DNA from: JACCTU01 sp963809175
Lineage (GTDB): Bacteria > Actinomycetota > Thermoleophilia > Gaiellales > Gaiellaceae
NCBI GenBank assembly: GCA_963809175.1
Contig: CAWEIK010000001.1
Location: 1 to 64,000 of the forward strand
Length of the DNA stretch: 64,000 nt
Direction of reading: 5' to 3'
The number at the start of each line of letters is the position of its first letter. Position 1 is the stretch's first letter. Positions 1 through 9,157 of the stretch are shown here, piece after piece. Made by a program: the position numbers and the translations under genes. The notes under the pieces are model-generated. The model did not search any database. It had not been told where the DNA came from and was given only the letters and a program-made list of their open reading frames with translations.

Positions 1-661
1 CCGTCAGCACGCCGGCGTCCGACTCCCACGCGAACACCTTCACGCCCTCCCACCAGTGTGGGTAGCCGTTGTCCTTGCCGGGGATCCAGACCAGCAGGCG
101 CGCCTTCGGCTGCTGCTCGAGGTAGTCGCGCGTCGCCTGCTCGACCTGCTCCCAGTCCGTGTCGTCGACGATCAGCAGCGCGCGGTCGGCGAGCCACGGC
201 TCGATCATCCTCAAGCCGTCGAGCTGCTGCTCGTACGAGTGGCCGGCGTCGTAGTAGTAGACGCCGACGCTCTTCCCCGCGAGCGCGCCCGACGGGATGA
301 CCTGGAAAGCGTCGCCCTCGACGATCGTCGGGACGTCGAGCCCGAACTGCTTGACGTTGCCCTCGAGCTGCTTGCGCGAGGCGTCCTGCATCGTGAAGTC
401 GTCGATCGCGACGTAGTCGGCGTCCTCGTTCCCGACCATCGCAGCGATCAGCGAGGTGCCGCGCAGCGAGCCGACCTCGACGTAGCTCTCCCCCGGCTCG
501 AGCATGCTCGCCGCGAGGTTGAGCAGCGCGAGGTTGTTCTCGCACGCGAGCCCCGGCACCTCGTCGAGGATGCGCGTGAAGCGGCGGCCGTTCGGGTTGG
601 GCGAGACCGGGAACTCGTCGAAGAGCGCGTGGAGCGCGGGTTCGAACCGGTCTGGGTCCAA
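1..661 (-). CDS. Class I SAM-dependent methyltransferase (cut by window edge)
   Basis: The minus strand reads one uninterrupted frame of 220 codons that runs off the left edge. A SAM-binding loop is visible near residue 60 (YVEVGSLRGTSLIAA), followed by an acidic strand end (YVAIDDF, about 80), YYYDAGHSYEQQLDG near 145 and ALLIVDDTDW near 170. This is the class I Rossmann pattern seen in actinobacterial sugar or small-molecule O-methyltransferases of the TylF type. The substrate cannot be read. TTG at 661 is chosen as start because a GAGGAG ribosome site, formed by the last codons of the upstream CBS gene, sits about 7 nt before it. The gene is therefore probably translated with that CBS gene. 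The C-terminus is outside the window. Confidence 0.7.
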   Translation of the reverse strand, partial: MDPDRFEPALHALFDEFPVSPNPNGRRFTRILDEVPGLACENNLALLNLAASMLEPGESYVEVGSLRGTSLIAAMVGNEDADYVAIDDFTMQDASRKQLEGNVKQFGLDVPTIVEGDAFQVIPSGALAGKSVGVYYYDAGHSYEQQLDGLRMIEPWLADRALLIVDDTDWEQVEQATRDYLEQQPKARLLVWIPGKDNGYPHWWEGVKVFAWESDAGVLT

Positions 662-665
662 CCAG

Positions 666-1045
666 TTACTCCTCGGTGGCCGCGCGGAGGACAGCGCGGA
701 TGCTGATGATCCCGATCGCGCGCTCGCCGTCGACGATCGGGAGGTGGCGGAAGCCCCGTTGTCGAGCATGATCTTCGCCGCCTCGTCCGCGGTGACGTCG
801 GGACGGGCGGTGATCGGGTCCGGAGTCATCCACGCGCGCACGCGCTCCTCCGAGGAGTGCGTCCGGGCCGCGACCCGGGGCGGCTTCACGTCGCGGTCGG
901 TGAGGATGCCGATCAGCCGGCCGAAATCGGACACGGCTGCGGCCCCACGGCCGGCGTCCACCATCTTCTGGGCGGCCTCCCCGATCGTGTCCTCGGGGGC
1001 CACCGTGACGAAGGTGTCGTGCATCAGGTCGCCGAGCGTGCTCAT
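666..1045 (-). CDS. Two-CBS-domain protein, frame broken once
   Basis: A small stand-alone CBS-pair protein of about 126 residues, the kind that binds adenine nucleotides and regulates a partner. The first CBS starts at MSTLGDLMHDTFVTV and contains GRLIGILTDRDV. The second begins MTPDPITARPDVTA and ends FRHLPIVDGERAIGII. The two parts of the second CBS are one base out of register near 765, in a run of Gs where one base appears to be missing. The stop codon lies 5 nt before the TTG of the methyltransferase and carries its ribosome site, so the two form an operon. A similar protein is at 8586-9038. The partner protein is unknown. Confidence 0.7.
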
Positions 1046-1121
1046 GCGGCGAGAATAACGCCAGGAGCCATGCGGGGTGGAGAAGGAGAACCGCCGGGCA
1101 GCCGAGTAGTGGGCAGGAACC

Positions 1122-2210
1122 ATGCGCCGTTCCGCCGTCCTCATCTCGATCGCTGTGCTGGCCGTTCTTGCCCCCTCGGGCGCGTCGGCGAAGGCCCTGC
1201 CGGAGTATCAGGTCGCAGGCCTGCAGGTCGCCCTGTACCGCCACGGCCACTACAAAGGCCCGATCGACGGCATCGCGGGACCCCAGACGAAGCACGCGAT
1301 TAGCGCGTTCCAGCGTTCGAGGGGCTGAAGCCGGACGGAGTCGCGGGCAAACGCACGCGGGCGGCCTTCGGTCGCTTCGGCGGAAAGCTCTTCGGGGCGC
1401 GCATGCTCAAGCGCGGCATGGTCGGCTTCGACGTCTCGGTGCTCCAGTTCCTGCTGGCCAAGCGCGGCTTTCCGCTCCGCGATCTGAACAGCAACTTCGG
1501 CGCCGCGACCGAGCAGCGCGTCCGGCAGTTTCAGCGCCGGATGAGACTTCCGGCCGACGGCGTGGTCGGAAAGCGCGACCCGCGCGGCGCTGGCCGGGCA
1601 GCGCGAAGCCGGCGAAGCCAGCGAAGCCACGCACCGTTCGGCACGCCTCCGGACACCGGCATGTCGTTCGCCCGGGTGAGACGCTGACGGCGATCGCTGC
1701 AGCGCAGCCGGAACGACGGTCGGCGCGCTGGCCAGCCGCAACAGGCTCGACCCGAGCAGGTATCTCCTGGTCGGCACGTCGCTCGTCGTTCCCAAGGCCC
1801 TTTCCCGGGCGCGCGCCTCTGCGTCGAGCACGGGGGTCGTGGCGTCGCTCAACCGGTGGGCGGCCCACTACGGGGTGAGCACGGACCTCGTGCGCGCCCT
1901 CGCCTGGCAGGAGTCGGGCTTCCAGAACCATGTCCGTTCCGGCGTCGGCGCCGTGGGAGTGATGCAGGTCATCCCGGCGACGCGCTACTTCACCGAGCGA
2001 TTCGTCATCGGCGCGCCCGTGCCGAACGACCGACGGAAACGTGCGCATCGGCGTCGCGTATCTCCGCCACCTCCTGCGCGAGTTCCGCGGCAACGTGCGA
2101 CTCGCGCTCGCCGCGTACTACCGCGGTCCCGCGGGGGTGCGCGCTACGGGCTCTACCCTGAGACGCGACGCTTCGTCGCCAACGTGCTCGCCCTTCGCGG
2201 CCGGGTCTGA
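1122..2210 (+). CDS. Secreted lytic transglycosylase with peptidoglycan-binding and LysM domains, several frame breaks
   Basis: A cell-wall hydrolase assembled over several reading frames. It starts with a signal peptide (MRRSAVLISIAVLAVLAPSG...ASA). Two PG_binding_1 repeats follow (QVALYRHGHYKGPIDG near residue 35; VLQFLLAKRGFPLRD near 105), then a LysM motif (HVVRPGETLTAIAA), then an SLT-type catalytic domain. The SLT part shows the catalytic glutamate in ALAWQESGF, then VGVMQVIPAT and LALAAYYRGPAGV. It would cleave glycan strands in the envelope, with the repeats and LysM anchoring it to peptidoglycan. Frame breaks occur near 1325, 1580, 1700, 2030 and 2135. This gene is one of the few here that could be a true pseudogene, but conservation on both sides of each break argues for sequence error. 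Confidence 0.7.
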
Positions 2211-2214
2211 GTAG

Positions 2215-3664
2215 CGAGCGGCGACACTCCGAGCCGGAGCTCCGAGCTCGGGCGCCAATGGTGCCAGTGTCGAAAGCCGCGTTCTGCCGGTCCGTCCCCG
2301 GTGACTTCGTACTCGTAGTCGGTCACGAGCGTCGAGAGGACGACGCCGCAGATCATGTAGCTGAGCGGAACACCGTTGCACGCGTGCTGCCCCAGCCGAA
2401 CGGTGAGTAGTTCGACGTTCGGTACGAGGCCTCGAGAAAGCGATCGGGGTCGAACGTCTCCGGATCGTCGAACGCTTCGGGACTGCGATGGCTCTCCCAG
2501 ACGCAGAGGCGGATCAACCAGCCTTTTTCGGGAACAGGTAGCCCTCGAACTCGAAGTCACGCGTGACGACGCGGTACAGGTACTCGCTCTGCGCAAGCCG
2601 CAGCGTCTCCATGATGAACCTGTCGACGAGCGCCGGGTCTTCGCGCATCCGCTCCCCCAACTCCGGATGCTTGCCGAGCATCGCCAGCAGCCAGTGCAAC
2701 AGGCTGACGACGTTGGCGGACGCGAACTTCAGGGTGAAAATGAGGTTGTCGACGCAGATCGCGTCGGGTAGCTCCGGGTCGATCTGCCGCAGCTCCCAGT
2801 GAGCGCCGAGGTCGCCGCCTGCTCACTGTCCAGGCTCGCGACGACGACGTGGCGAAGCGCCACGACCGCGTCTCTCGCGTCGGCCGTGAGAGGCGTACCA
2901 AGGTCTTGCTTGGCAAGCGCACCGTAGGCCGACCGAAACGCATGGTGCTCCGCGCTCTCGGGCTCGAAGCCGAACAGCGCGCGTACGAGGCCGTCGAACG
3001 CGATGCGGTCTGGATGCCCATTCGGAGCGTTCGAGGAATCGACCGCCAGCCGGCGAAGCCTCGCCGAGCAGCCTCGACCGTCGCCGGTCTGGCCGCAGCG
3101 ACCACCGCCGGCGAAAGCGCCTTGCGAAACAGCGGTCCATGCGCGGCGACCGGGTCCTCTTCCATGTAGCGCAGAAAGCCGCCGGTGACCTCTCGCGTGA
3201 GCGGCAGCGGATTCGGAGCCAACGAGCCGGCGTGCTCCCGCACGAGCTTGCGAATGCGCTCGAGCAAAGAACCCGACCACGCAGACGACGTTGCGGTGAA
3301 ACTGCGCGACCTTGAAGATCGGACCGTGGCGCGCGGCGCGATCCAGGTACCCGCGCCGTTCCGCGACCGCACGCAGCGACGCCCAGAGTGAGAGGGAGCC
3401 TGGCGGCAGGCCACGCCGGAACCGGAAGCCCGTGCGCGCCCTCACAGCCGCTGCGAGGAGGACGAGCGCGGTGAGGATCGCGGCTGCCGGCAGCGCGCCA
3501 GGAGAGCGGAGGGCGGCGAGCACGAACAGCGCGACCCAGAGGAGGACGCCTCCCAAGACGGCGGCGTAGACCCACGGGAACAATCGACGAAGCGGCCGTG
3601 AGGCCAGCACGTGCAGCGCCGGCACGGTCGCGAGAGCGAGAATCGCGAGCCAGATCGCGTGCAC
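2215..3664 (-). CDS. Cytochrome P450 with N-terminal membrane segments, several frame breaks
   Basis: The C-terminal part carries the heme-ligand signature FGWG-QHACNG (Phe, Gly, then His-x-Cys-x-Gly), with one base missing inside it near 2391. The helix-K ExxR region reads FIMETLRLAQSEYLYR near 2600, and SHRSPEAFDDPETFDPDRF precedes the heme loop. The N-terminus has about three hydrophobic segments (AIWLAILALATVPALHVLA; WVYAAVLGGVLLWVALFVLA; AAILTALVLLAAAVRA). This is unusual for bacterial P450s, which are mostly soluble. Breaks are visible near 3250, 3040, 2820, 2520 and 2391. The 3' end is approximate because no clear stop follows the last conserved residues. It is divergent from the toroid/UbiA pair at 3729-5653, with which it could act on a lipid or terpenoid. 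The substrate is unknown. Confidence 0.72.
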
Positions 3665-3728
3665 TCCCGGAGGCTATTCCCTCAGCCGGTCAAGAAGAGG
3701 CCCCCGGCGAGGGGGTTAGCATGGCCCG

Positions 3729-4649
3729 ATGGCCCGGGCCGCCGTCGCTTCCTTGCACGCCCGTGAAGAGGCGTTGCTGGGCGCGTCAGAGCGCTCGCGC
3801 TGATCCCACCCACCGTCACGGTCACACCGACCGCTGCGGGCAAGAGCGGGCGGGGGTGTGTTCGCCGTTCGTCGCCGCGGGCGTGTGCGAGGCGCTCTGC
3901 TCAGCGGCTGACCACGGCGTCGACGTTCGCGCCGACCTGGAAGAGGTGGCGCAATACCTGCGCGACACACGTGAGGCGGGAAGGATCGTGGTGCTTCGAT
4001 CCGCACGAGCGCAGATGGCCCCCGGATGCGGACTCCACCGCATGCGCACTCGCCGCTCTGACACGCCTGGGGGAATCGTCTCACCGAGCCGATCCTCGAC
4101 GAGGTGCTCCGCCTTCAGCCGGGCAGCGACGGCTTCGTAACCGTGGCTCGCTGCGTACCAGAGGCGGAAGAGCGCCTCGACGAGAACGCGCCGGACGCGA
4201 TCGTCACGGCGAACGTGGTCTTCGCCGCGACTCGCGTCGGGCTCGACGTCTCGGAGTTGCTCGGCGCGCTCGAGGATCACGTCAGCGCTCGCGGCCTGGG
4301 CGGGATCGCGACGACGTACTACGACTCGCCGGCGATCCGCGCGTACTACCTCGCGCGGGCGGTCGCGCCCGCTTCGTTCGACGGACCGACTGCGCGAATG
4401 CTTCGACAGTTCCTCGAGAACGTCGCTCCTGAGAGCCTGGACGTCGTCGACGTCGCCGCCGCGCTTGCCGCTGCCGCGCTGCTCGGAGTCGAGTCCGCGG
4501 CCGGAGGGTTGACGTCGCGGCTACTGGCCACGGCGGAGGCCGGCGGCGGTTGGCCCGAGGCCCGGTGGTTCACGGATCCCGCCGGCTACACGTGGCGCTC
4601 GGAGGCGTTCTCGAACGCGCTGGCGGTCGAGGCATTGGTGCTCACGTGA
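3729..4649 (+). CDS. Terpene-cyclase-like alpha-toroid (prenyltransferase/squalene-cyclase repeat) protein, frame broken
   Basis: The reconstructed protein (about 300 aa) shows repeated pairs of helices typical of the squalene cyclase and prenyltransferase toroid: VCSPFVAAGVCEAL, SWCFDPHERRWPPDADSTACAL, GGIATTYYDSPAIRAYYLARA and GGGWPEARWFTDPAGYTW with SEAFSNALAVEAL at the end. The PPDADSTA segment lies where class II cyclases have DxDD; here the fourth residue is Ser. The length is that of a single toroid. Breaks lie near 3800, 3985 and 4080. Its TGA overlaps the GTG of the UbiA gene (GTGA), so the two are co-translated. It could be a class II-type cyclase or a non-catalytic relative; the sequence does not settle this. 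Confidence 0.62.
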
Positions 4650-5653
4650 CGACGTTCAACCGGCTGGCGCGGAATACCAGCACTGGCAGGTCAAGCTCGC
4701 CGACCTCTCGTTGTTCGTCGGCTTTGCGCTCGCCGTTCAGCTTCCGACGAGTCAGCTCTTCGTCACGGGTTGCTTGTGTCTTTCGGCGTGCGCGGCGTTG
4801 GCCGTCTTCGGCTACGCCTGGAACGACGTCTGCGACGCCAGTCCGGACTCGCAAGCAGGAAAGGGCCCGGCCAACTCGTTCTCAGTCGCGAGCGGTCGCG
4901 CTCCTCGCGCTCGCCGTCGCAGTCGTCTCCTTCGCTGCCGCTGCACGCCTCGACGCCGTACTGCTCGGGATCGCGCTGGCGGCCGTGGTGCTGGCCTGGG
5001 CGTACTCCGGACTGCCGCTGCGTCTGAAGGAGCGCGGCGGGCTCGGCCTCGTCGCGGGCGCGGTTGCCCAGCGCACGCTGCCTGCCGTCTTCATCGCCGT
5101 CGCGTTCGACCTCTCCGTCCTCCAGACGGTGCCATGGCTCGTCTGGATGACGTGCTGGGGGTTGCGGGGGATGGTCATTCACCAGGCGCAAGACGCGAGC
5201 ACGATCGCCTGAGCGGCCTTGCCACCTGGGGTGCTCGGGCTGCGCCGTGGGAGGCCGAGCGGCTGATCGCGGTTCTGGTCCCGCTGGAGGCGGCGGCGCT
5301 GGTCGTTGCGTTGCTGCCGTTGGTTGCGCAGACGAGCGTCCGCATCGGCTCCATCACACTCCTCGCCGCCTCGTACCTGTTCGTCGCCGCCGCGCTCTGG
5401 CAGCTCCACGCACGCTCGCGTCGGGTCGATTGGCTCTCGTTCCGGTACATGCCGCTCGAGGAGCTTTCCTCGGTCGTCGCTCCCGGAGTCGTCGCACTCG
5501 CGCTCGTGTCTTCGGGCGACGTGGCGGCGATCGCGTGGATCGCGCTCGACGCGACGGTGCGCGCGCCGGCGCTGTGGAGGACGTGGAGGAGACTTCGCGG
5601 GTCTCTCCGCCTTCTGGCTCGACCCGCTGGCCGAACCCCGAACGCACGTGTAG
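4646..5653 (+). CDS. UbiA-family membrane prenyltransferase, frame broken
   Basis: An integral membrane aromatic or lipid prenyltransferase, or a UbiA-type terpene cyclase. The first Asp-rich motif is WNDVCDASPDSQ (NDxxDxxxD, near residue 55), and the YSGLPLRLKERGG loop follows. A second acidic motif is HQAQDAS followed after a break by DDRLSGLATW. Hydrophobic helices include LALAVAVVSFAAAARLDAVL, LLGIALAAVVLAWAY and LIAVLVPLEAAALVVALLPL. Breaks occur near 4670, 4865, 4905, 5200 and 5585. The most likely C-terminus is DPLAEPRTHV at 5653. It is translationally coupled to the toroid gene and probably modifies the same isoprenoid. Acceptor and product are unknown. Confidence 0.68.
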
Positions 5654-5697
5654 CGCGACGCCGGGCCCCGAGGGCTCGGCTCGCGCGTGGACCTGGC

Positions 5698-5763
5698 CTA
5701 CGCGAGCAAATAGATCAACAGGATGATGAGCAGAATCGTGAGAATTCCGCCGCCGATGTACAT
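5698..5763 (-). CDS. 21-residue single-helix membrane microprotein
   Basis: A very short gene that reads MYIGGGILTILLIILLIYLLA and stops at TAG. A strong ribosome site (AGGAGG) lies 5-6 nt upstream of the ATG. The peptide is a single transmembrane helix with a Gly-rich N-terminus and no charged residue. Tiny Gly-Gly-Gly hydrophobic proteins of this form are widespread in bacteria and mostly uncharacterised. It lies between the UbiA gene and a small membrane protein gene and points the other way. The strong ribosome site and clean hydrophobic composition in a GC-rich background support translation. The function is unknown. Confidence 0.6.
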   Translation of the reverse strand: MYIGGGILTILLIILLIYLLA

Positions 5764-5930
5764 CTCATTCCTCCTTCATCGCTAGGACGTCGTGCACGTT
5801 CCCGGCGGCCATCAGCGAGAAACGGCCGTCAAACGGGGCAGGTGTGGACTGTCGCACAAAGTTCGGTCGTTCAGTTCCCGCTCGAGCGGGTAGAGGTTCT
5901 TCGACGCAACACTGCGACGAAGGGGGTCGT

Positions 5931-6400
5931 ATGAAACTTCGGGTCATCCCGACGAAGGTGCACGGCGCCGTCGACATGGCGACCGGTCCGGTGCTCATCG
6001 CCGCACCGACGCTGCTCCGCATGAACGGCAACAAGGGCGCGACCATCCCCACCGCGCGGTTGGGGCTGCGGCGATCGTCAACGCGCTGCTCACCGACTAC
6101 GAGTTCGGTCTCAAGCGGATCTTGCCGATGCGAACGCATCTGGCACTCGACGCCGTTGGAGGCGTCACGCTCGCGGCGACGCCGTTCCTCACGCGCGCGT
6201 CGAAGAAGGGCGTTCGCCACTGGTTGCCGCACGCGCTCCTCGGAGCGAACGAGGTCGTCCTCGCGCTGACGACCAAGCAGCGCAGGCCGCGGGCTCAGCG
6301 GTTGCGGGCCTGGGCACCGAGAGGCGCGCTCAGCGCCGTGGGTGTCGCGGCTCTCGCGGGCGCGGCGATCGTGACGAAGCGCAAGCGGACGGACAGCTAG
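5931..6400 (+). CDS. Small SPW-repeat-like membrane protein, frame broken once
   Basis: The protein of about 155 residues starts MKLRVIPTKVHGAVDMATG, continues PVLIAAPTLL, and after a one-base break near 6060 reads AAAIVNALLTDYEFGLKR, ILPMRTHLALDAVGGVTLAA and HWLPHALLGANEVVLALTTK. The twice-repeated 'VHGAVDMATG / THLALDAVGG' helix-turn pattern resembles SPW-repeat membrane proteins. It ends in a basic tail (TKRKRTDS). No enzymatic residue is apparent. Its stop codon overlaps the stop of the convergent nucleotide cyclase gene by the four bases CTAG. The role is unknown. Confidence 0.6.
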
Positions 6401-7695
6401 CGCGAGACGTTGTCCAACGCGGCGGCGGCGGTTGACGCGCCGTCGCCGCGTGGACGAACGAGGTACCACGCCTCGACGTTGCCTTTCCCCTTGACCGCGA
6501 TCTTCCCCCGCGGCTCGCACTCGAACTCGTCGGCGAGCAGTTCGTACGTCGCGCGGGTGATCTGGATCCGCCCAGGCGTCCCGTGGGGACTCCATGCGGC
6601 TGGCCGTGTTCACGGCGTCTCCCCAGAGGTCGTAGAGGAAGCGCTTCCGGCCGATCACGCCGGCCACCACCGGGCCCGAGTTGATGCCGACCCGGAGCTC
6701 GAGGCCGAAGTGCCCGACGTCGTCGTCGGGCGCATCGCCTCGACCATGTCGAGCGCCATGAGCGCGAGCGCGCGAGCATGGTCGGGGCGTGGTGTCGGAA
6801 CCCCCGCGGCGACCATGTAGCAGTCGCCGATGGTCTTGATCTTCTCGAGCCCGTGCCGCTCGGCGAGCTCGTCGAAGTGACTGAAGAGGTGATCGAGGTA
6901 GCCGACCACCTCAGCGGGCAGGAGCCGCTCCGACCAGGGCGTGAAGTCGACCACGTCGGCGAAGAGGATCGAGGTCGATTCGAACTGATCCGCGATCGGC
7001 TGGATGTGGGCCTTGAGCTTGTCGGCAATCGAGCTCGGCAAGATGTTCAGCAGGAGGTTCTCTGACTTTTCCTGCTCCCGCCCGAGCGCCGCCAGCGCTT
7101 CGCGGCGCTGGCTGGCGAACACCGCGAGCAGCGTGAACACGATCGTGCCGCCCACCGTGATATTCAGGGCCAGCATCGTGCTCGTGAACCACACGGGGAT
7201 CGGCGGCTCGATCGGGCCGATGACCTCGCCCGCGATCCCCGATCCCAGAAACACGACGACGTAGGCGGCGTACCAGCGAGCCGCCGACCTGACTTCGCTG
7301 AACACGAGCGCCGCGAGCGGCGCGAGAATTCCCCACAGGCCGACGCCGCCGGAGGCGAGGAACCCGCCGAGCGGAATCATCGACAGCGTTGGCGCGAGCA
7401 GGATGTCGACCTGTCCCACGCGGAGCAGCCACGGAAAGTCGCGCGTCCGCGAGAACACGACGATCGCGCCGAGCAGGATCCCGAAGTACACGAGCGGCAC
7501 CACACCGACCGGCGATCCGAACGCGAGATAGAGCGCCCCCCACAGCGCCGCGACCGGCAGGATCAACACCGAGATCAGGACCAGCAGCGCCTTGCGAGCG
7601 CGCAGGTCCTCGTCGTCGTTGGGATCCGCGCCGACAAGCTCCAGGCGCGCGGTGACGCGACTCATCGCTCCGCGAATGCTGCCCAGGAGGTGCAT
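6397..7695 (-). CDS. Membrane-bound class III adenylate/guanylate cyclase, C-terminus frame-broken
   Basis: The N-terminal 190 residues hold about six transmembrane helices (for example ALLVLISVLILPVAALWGAL and ALNITVGGTIVFTLLAVFA). A short signalling helix follows (GREQEKSENLLLNILPSSIA), then a class III cyclase domain. It shows the metal-binding FADVVDFTPWS, the purine-selecting lysine in EKIKTIGDCYMVAAG and the transition-state region NSGPVVAGVIG, LWGDAVNTASRMES. The lysine in the KIKTIGD segment points to adenylate cyclase. Breaks lie near 6720, 6590 and 6500, all downstream of the first metal Asp. It makes a cyclic nucleotide at the inner face of the membrane. ATG 7695 is taken as start; ATG 7665 is an alternative. 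Confidence 0.8.
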
Positions 7696-7780
7696 GCGGG
7701 AGACGTTACTGGCCGATTGCTTACGGAGGCGCTGCAATCTCGAGGTGTGTTCTCCGATGAGTCGGTGATTGGAAGTTAGG

Positions 7781-8470
7781 GTGCGCCGCGTGCACGACCA
7801 CACACACGGCGACCGCCACGAACCTCCACACAACCACGAGCATGGACACGGCCACACGCATGGCCTCGTAGACCGGTCGGTACTGCGCTCGCGCGCGGGA
7901 CTTCGCGCTGTCGGGATCAGCCTGGCTGTGCTGGGAATCACCGCGCTTTTGCAGTGCGCGATCTACCTCGTGAGCGGGAGTGTTGCGCTACTTGCCGATC
8001 TGATCCACAACGTGGGCGATGCGCTTACGGCCGTGCCGCTTGGTATCGCGTTCATTCTTCGAAGCGAGCGGGCGGAACGTGTCGCCGGGCTCTTTGTCGT
8101 TCTTGCAATCTTCGTGAGCGCATGCGTCGCCCTCTACCAGTCGATTGAGAGGCTCATCAATCCCGAGCCGCTGAGCCATCTGTGGGTGCTCGCAGCTGCC
8201 GGCGCACTCGGCTTCGTCGGTAATGAGGTAGCCGCGTTCGTGCGACTCCGAGCGGGCCGGCGGCTGGATAGCCCCGCGCTCGTGGCCGACGGCTATCACG
8301 CCCGGACAGACGGGTTGGTCAGTCTCGGAGTGGTCCTGAGCGCGTGCGTGGTTGCGCTTGGGGTTGAAGTCGCGGATCCGATCATCGGGCTCGCGATAAC
8401 GCTCGTGATCCTCAGAATTACTTGGCACTCCTGGCAAACGATCCGGGGCGGACAAAACGGGGGAACCTGA
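7781..8470 (+). CDS. Cation diffusion facilitator metal exporter lacking the cytoplasmic domain
   Basis: A zinc-type CDF transporter. The N-terminus is His-rich (about 11 His in 30 residues, e.g. HEHGHGHTHG), a likely metal-collecting tail. Six hydrophobic segments follow. The binding-site pairs are present: HNVGD in the second helix (LLADLIHNVGDALTAVP) and HARTD in the fifth (VADGYHARTDGLVSLG). The protein ends right after helix six (WHSWQTIRGGQNGGT), so the usual C-terminal dimerisation domain of about 80 residues is missing. GTG 7781 is preferred because GGAA lies just upstream; TTG 7769 and GTG 7790 are also possible. The frame is intact and codon use is less GC-biased than in its neighbours. 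Confidence 0.85.
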   Translation: MRRVHDHTHGDRHEPPHNHEHGHGHTHGLVDRSVLRSRAGLRAVGISLAVLGITALLQCAIYLVSGSVALLADLIHNVGDALTAVPLGIAFILRSERAERVAGLFVVLAIFVSACVALYQSIERLINPEPLSHLWVLAAAGALGFVGNEVAAFVRLRAGRRLDSPALVADGYHARTDGLVSLGVVLSACVVALGVEVADPIIGLAITLVILRITWHSWQTIRGGQNGGT

Positions 8471-8498
8471 TGATCCGGCCGGATGCGGAGCGCGACGA

Positions 8499-8570
8499 TG
8501 GGCGCACCTGGGATCGAACCAGGGACCTCCCGCGTGTGAAGCGGGCGCTCTCCCGCTGAGCTATGCGCCC
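8499..8570 (-). tRNA. tRNA-Val (CAC)
   Basis: On the minus strand the 72-nt sequence folds as a standard cloverleaf. The acceptor stem is GGGCGCA/TGCGCCC with discriminator A, and the D arm contains AGCTCAGCGGGAGAGC. The anticodon arm is CCCGC-TTCACAC-GCGGG, giving anticodon CAC. The T arm is CCTGGTTCGATCCCAGG. CCA is not encoded. It lies between the CDF and CBS genes. Confidence 0.96.
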
Positions 8571-8585
8571 GAGAGCAGTGACAGG

Positions 8586-9038
8586 TTAGCGCGAGAGCAA
8601 GCCGCGAGCCGTCTCGTGGGCGGCTTCGTCGCGGGTCTCCCAGACCTGCGCGACGAGCGCGCCCATCACGTCGCGGATGCCGACGATCCCGAGCACGTTT
8701 CCGTCTTCCACGACCGGCACGTGGCGGATCTTCTTCTCGCGCATCAGCCGGGCCGCGTCGATGATCTCGACGTCCGGGGTCAGGGTCAGCACCCGCGTCG
8801 TCATCACGTCGCGCATCTTGAGCTCGCCGAACTGCGAGCCCTCGCCGGCGAGGCGGAGGACGTCGCGCTCGGTGAAGATCCCGACCAGCTTGTGGCCCTC
8901 GCAGACGGCCACGGCGCCCACGTTCTCCTCGTTCATGCGGGCGATCGCGAGCTGGACGGTCTCGTCGGGCCGCACCGTCACGACCCTCACAGTCATGGCG
9001 TCGGCGATCCCCACGCCCCCTATCGTGTCAAACCGCAC
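8586..9038 (-). CDS. Two-CBS-domain protein
   Basis: An intact protein of 150 residues consisting of a CBS pair only. The first domain covers VGIADAMTVRVVTVRPDETV to KLVGIFTERDVLRLAGEG, the second MRDVMTTRVLTLTPDVEI to IRHVPVVEDGNVLGIVGIRD. Such stand-alone pairs bind AMP, ATP or SAM and often regulate a neighbouring enzyme or transporter. None is obvious here. It is a paralogue of the CBS gene at 666-1045. The start is GTG at 9038, which gives VRFDTIGGVG. The upstream gap to the SRP RNA is only 29 nt and probably carries both promoters. Confidence 0.85.
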   Translation of the reverse strand: MRFDTIGGVGIADAMTVRVVTVRPDETVQLAIARMNEENVGAVAVCEGHKLVGIFTERDVLRLAGEGSQFGELKMRDVMTTRVLTLTPDVEIIDAARLMREKKIRHVPVVEDGNVLGIVGIRDVMGALVAQVWETRDEAAHETARGLLSR

Positions 9039-9067
9039 GCGCCAAGGGAAGCTACGATTTGCCCTTG

Positions 9068-9144
9068 CCGGGGGAGTGAGTGGCTCCGAACCGCGTCAGG
9101 TCCGGAAGGAAGCAGCGCTAAGGATCTCCACTCTCGTCCCCCGG
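9068..9144 (+). ncRNA. ffs: Signal recognition particle RNA (small bacterial type)
   Basis: The universally conserved SRP domain IV is present (CAGGTCCGGAAGGAAGCAGC near 9097-9116), enclosed by a helix whose ends pair perfectly (CCGGGGGA at 9068 with TCCCCCGG at 9137). The length of about 77 nt fits the small 4.5S-like form that binds Ffh. It lies 13 nt upstream of dnaX, a conserved position in many bacteria. The exact 5' and 3' ends are estimated from the terminal helix. Confidence 0.93.
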
Positions 9145-9157
9145 TTATGCTCGACGG

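Noticed and set aside
1122..3664. Genuine pseudogenes for the lytic transglycosylase and P450
   Set aside because: They carry several indels, but so do essential genes such as dnaX and disA. The same error process explains both, so gene decay is not supported.
5877..5890. The 14-bp palindrome CCCGCTCGAGCGGG upstream of the small membrane protein gene
   Set aside because: It is fully GC-rich and of a length and composition likely to occur by chance in this genome. There is no second copy nearby.
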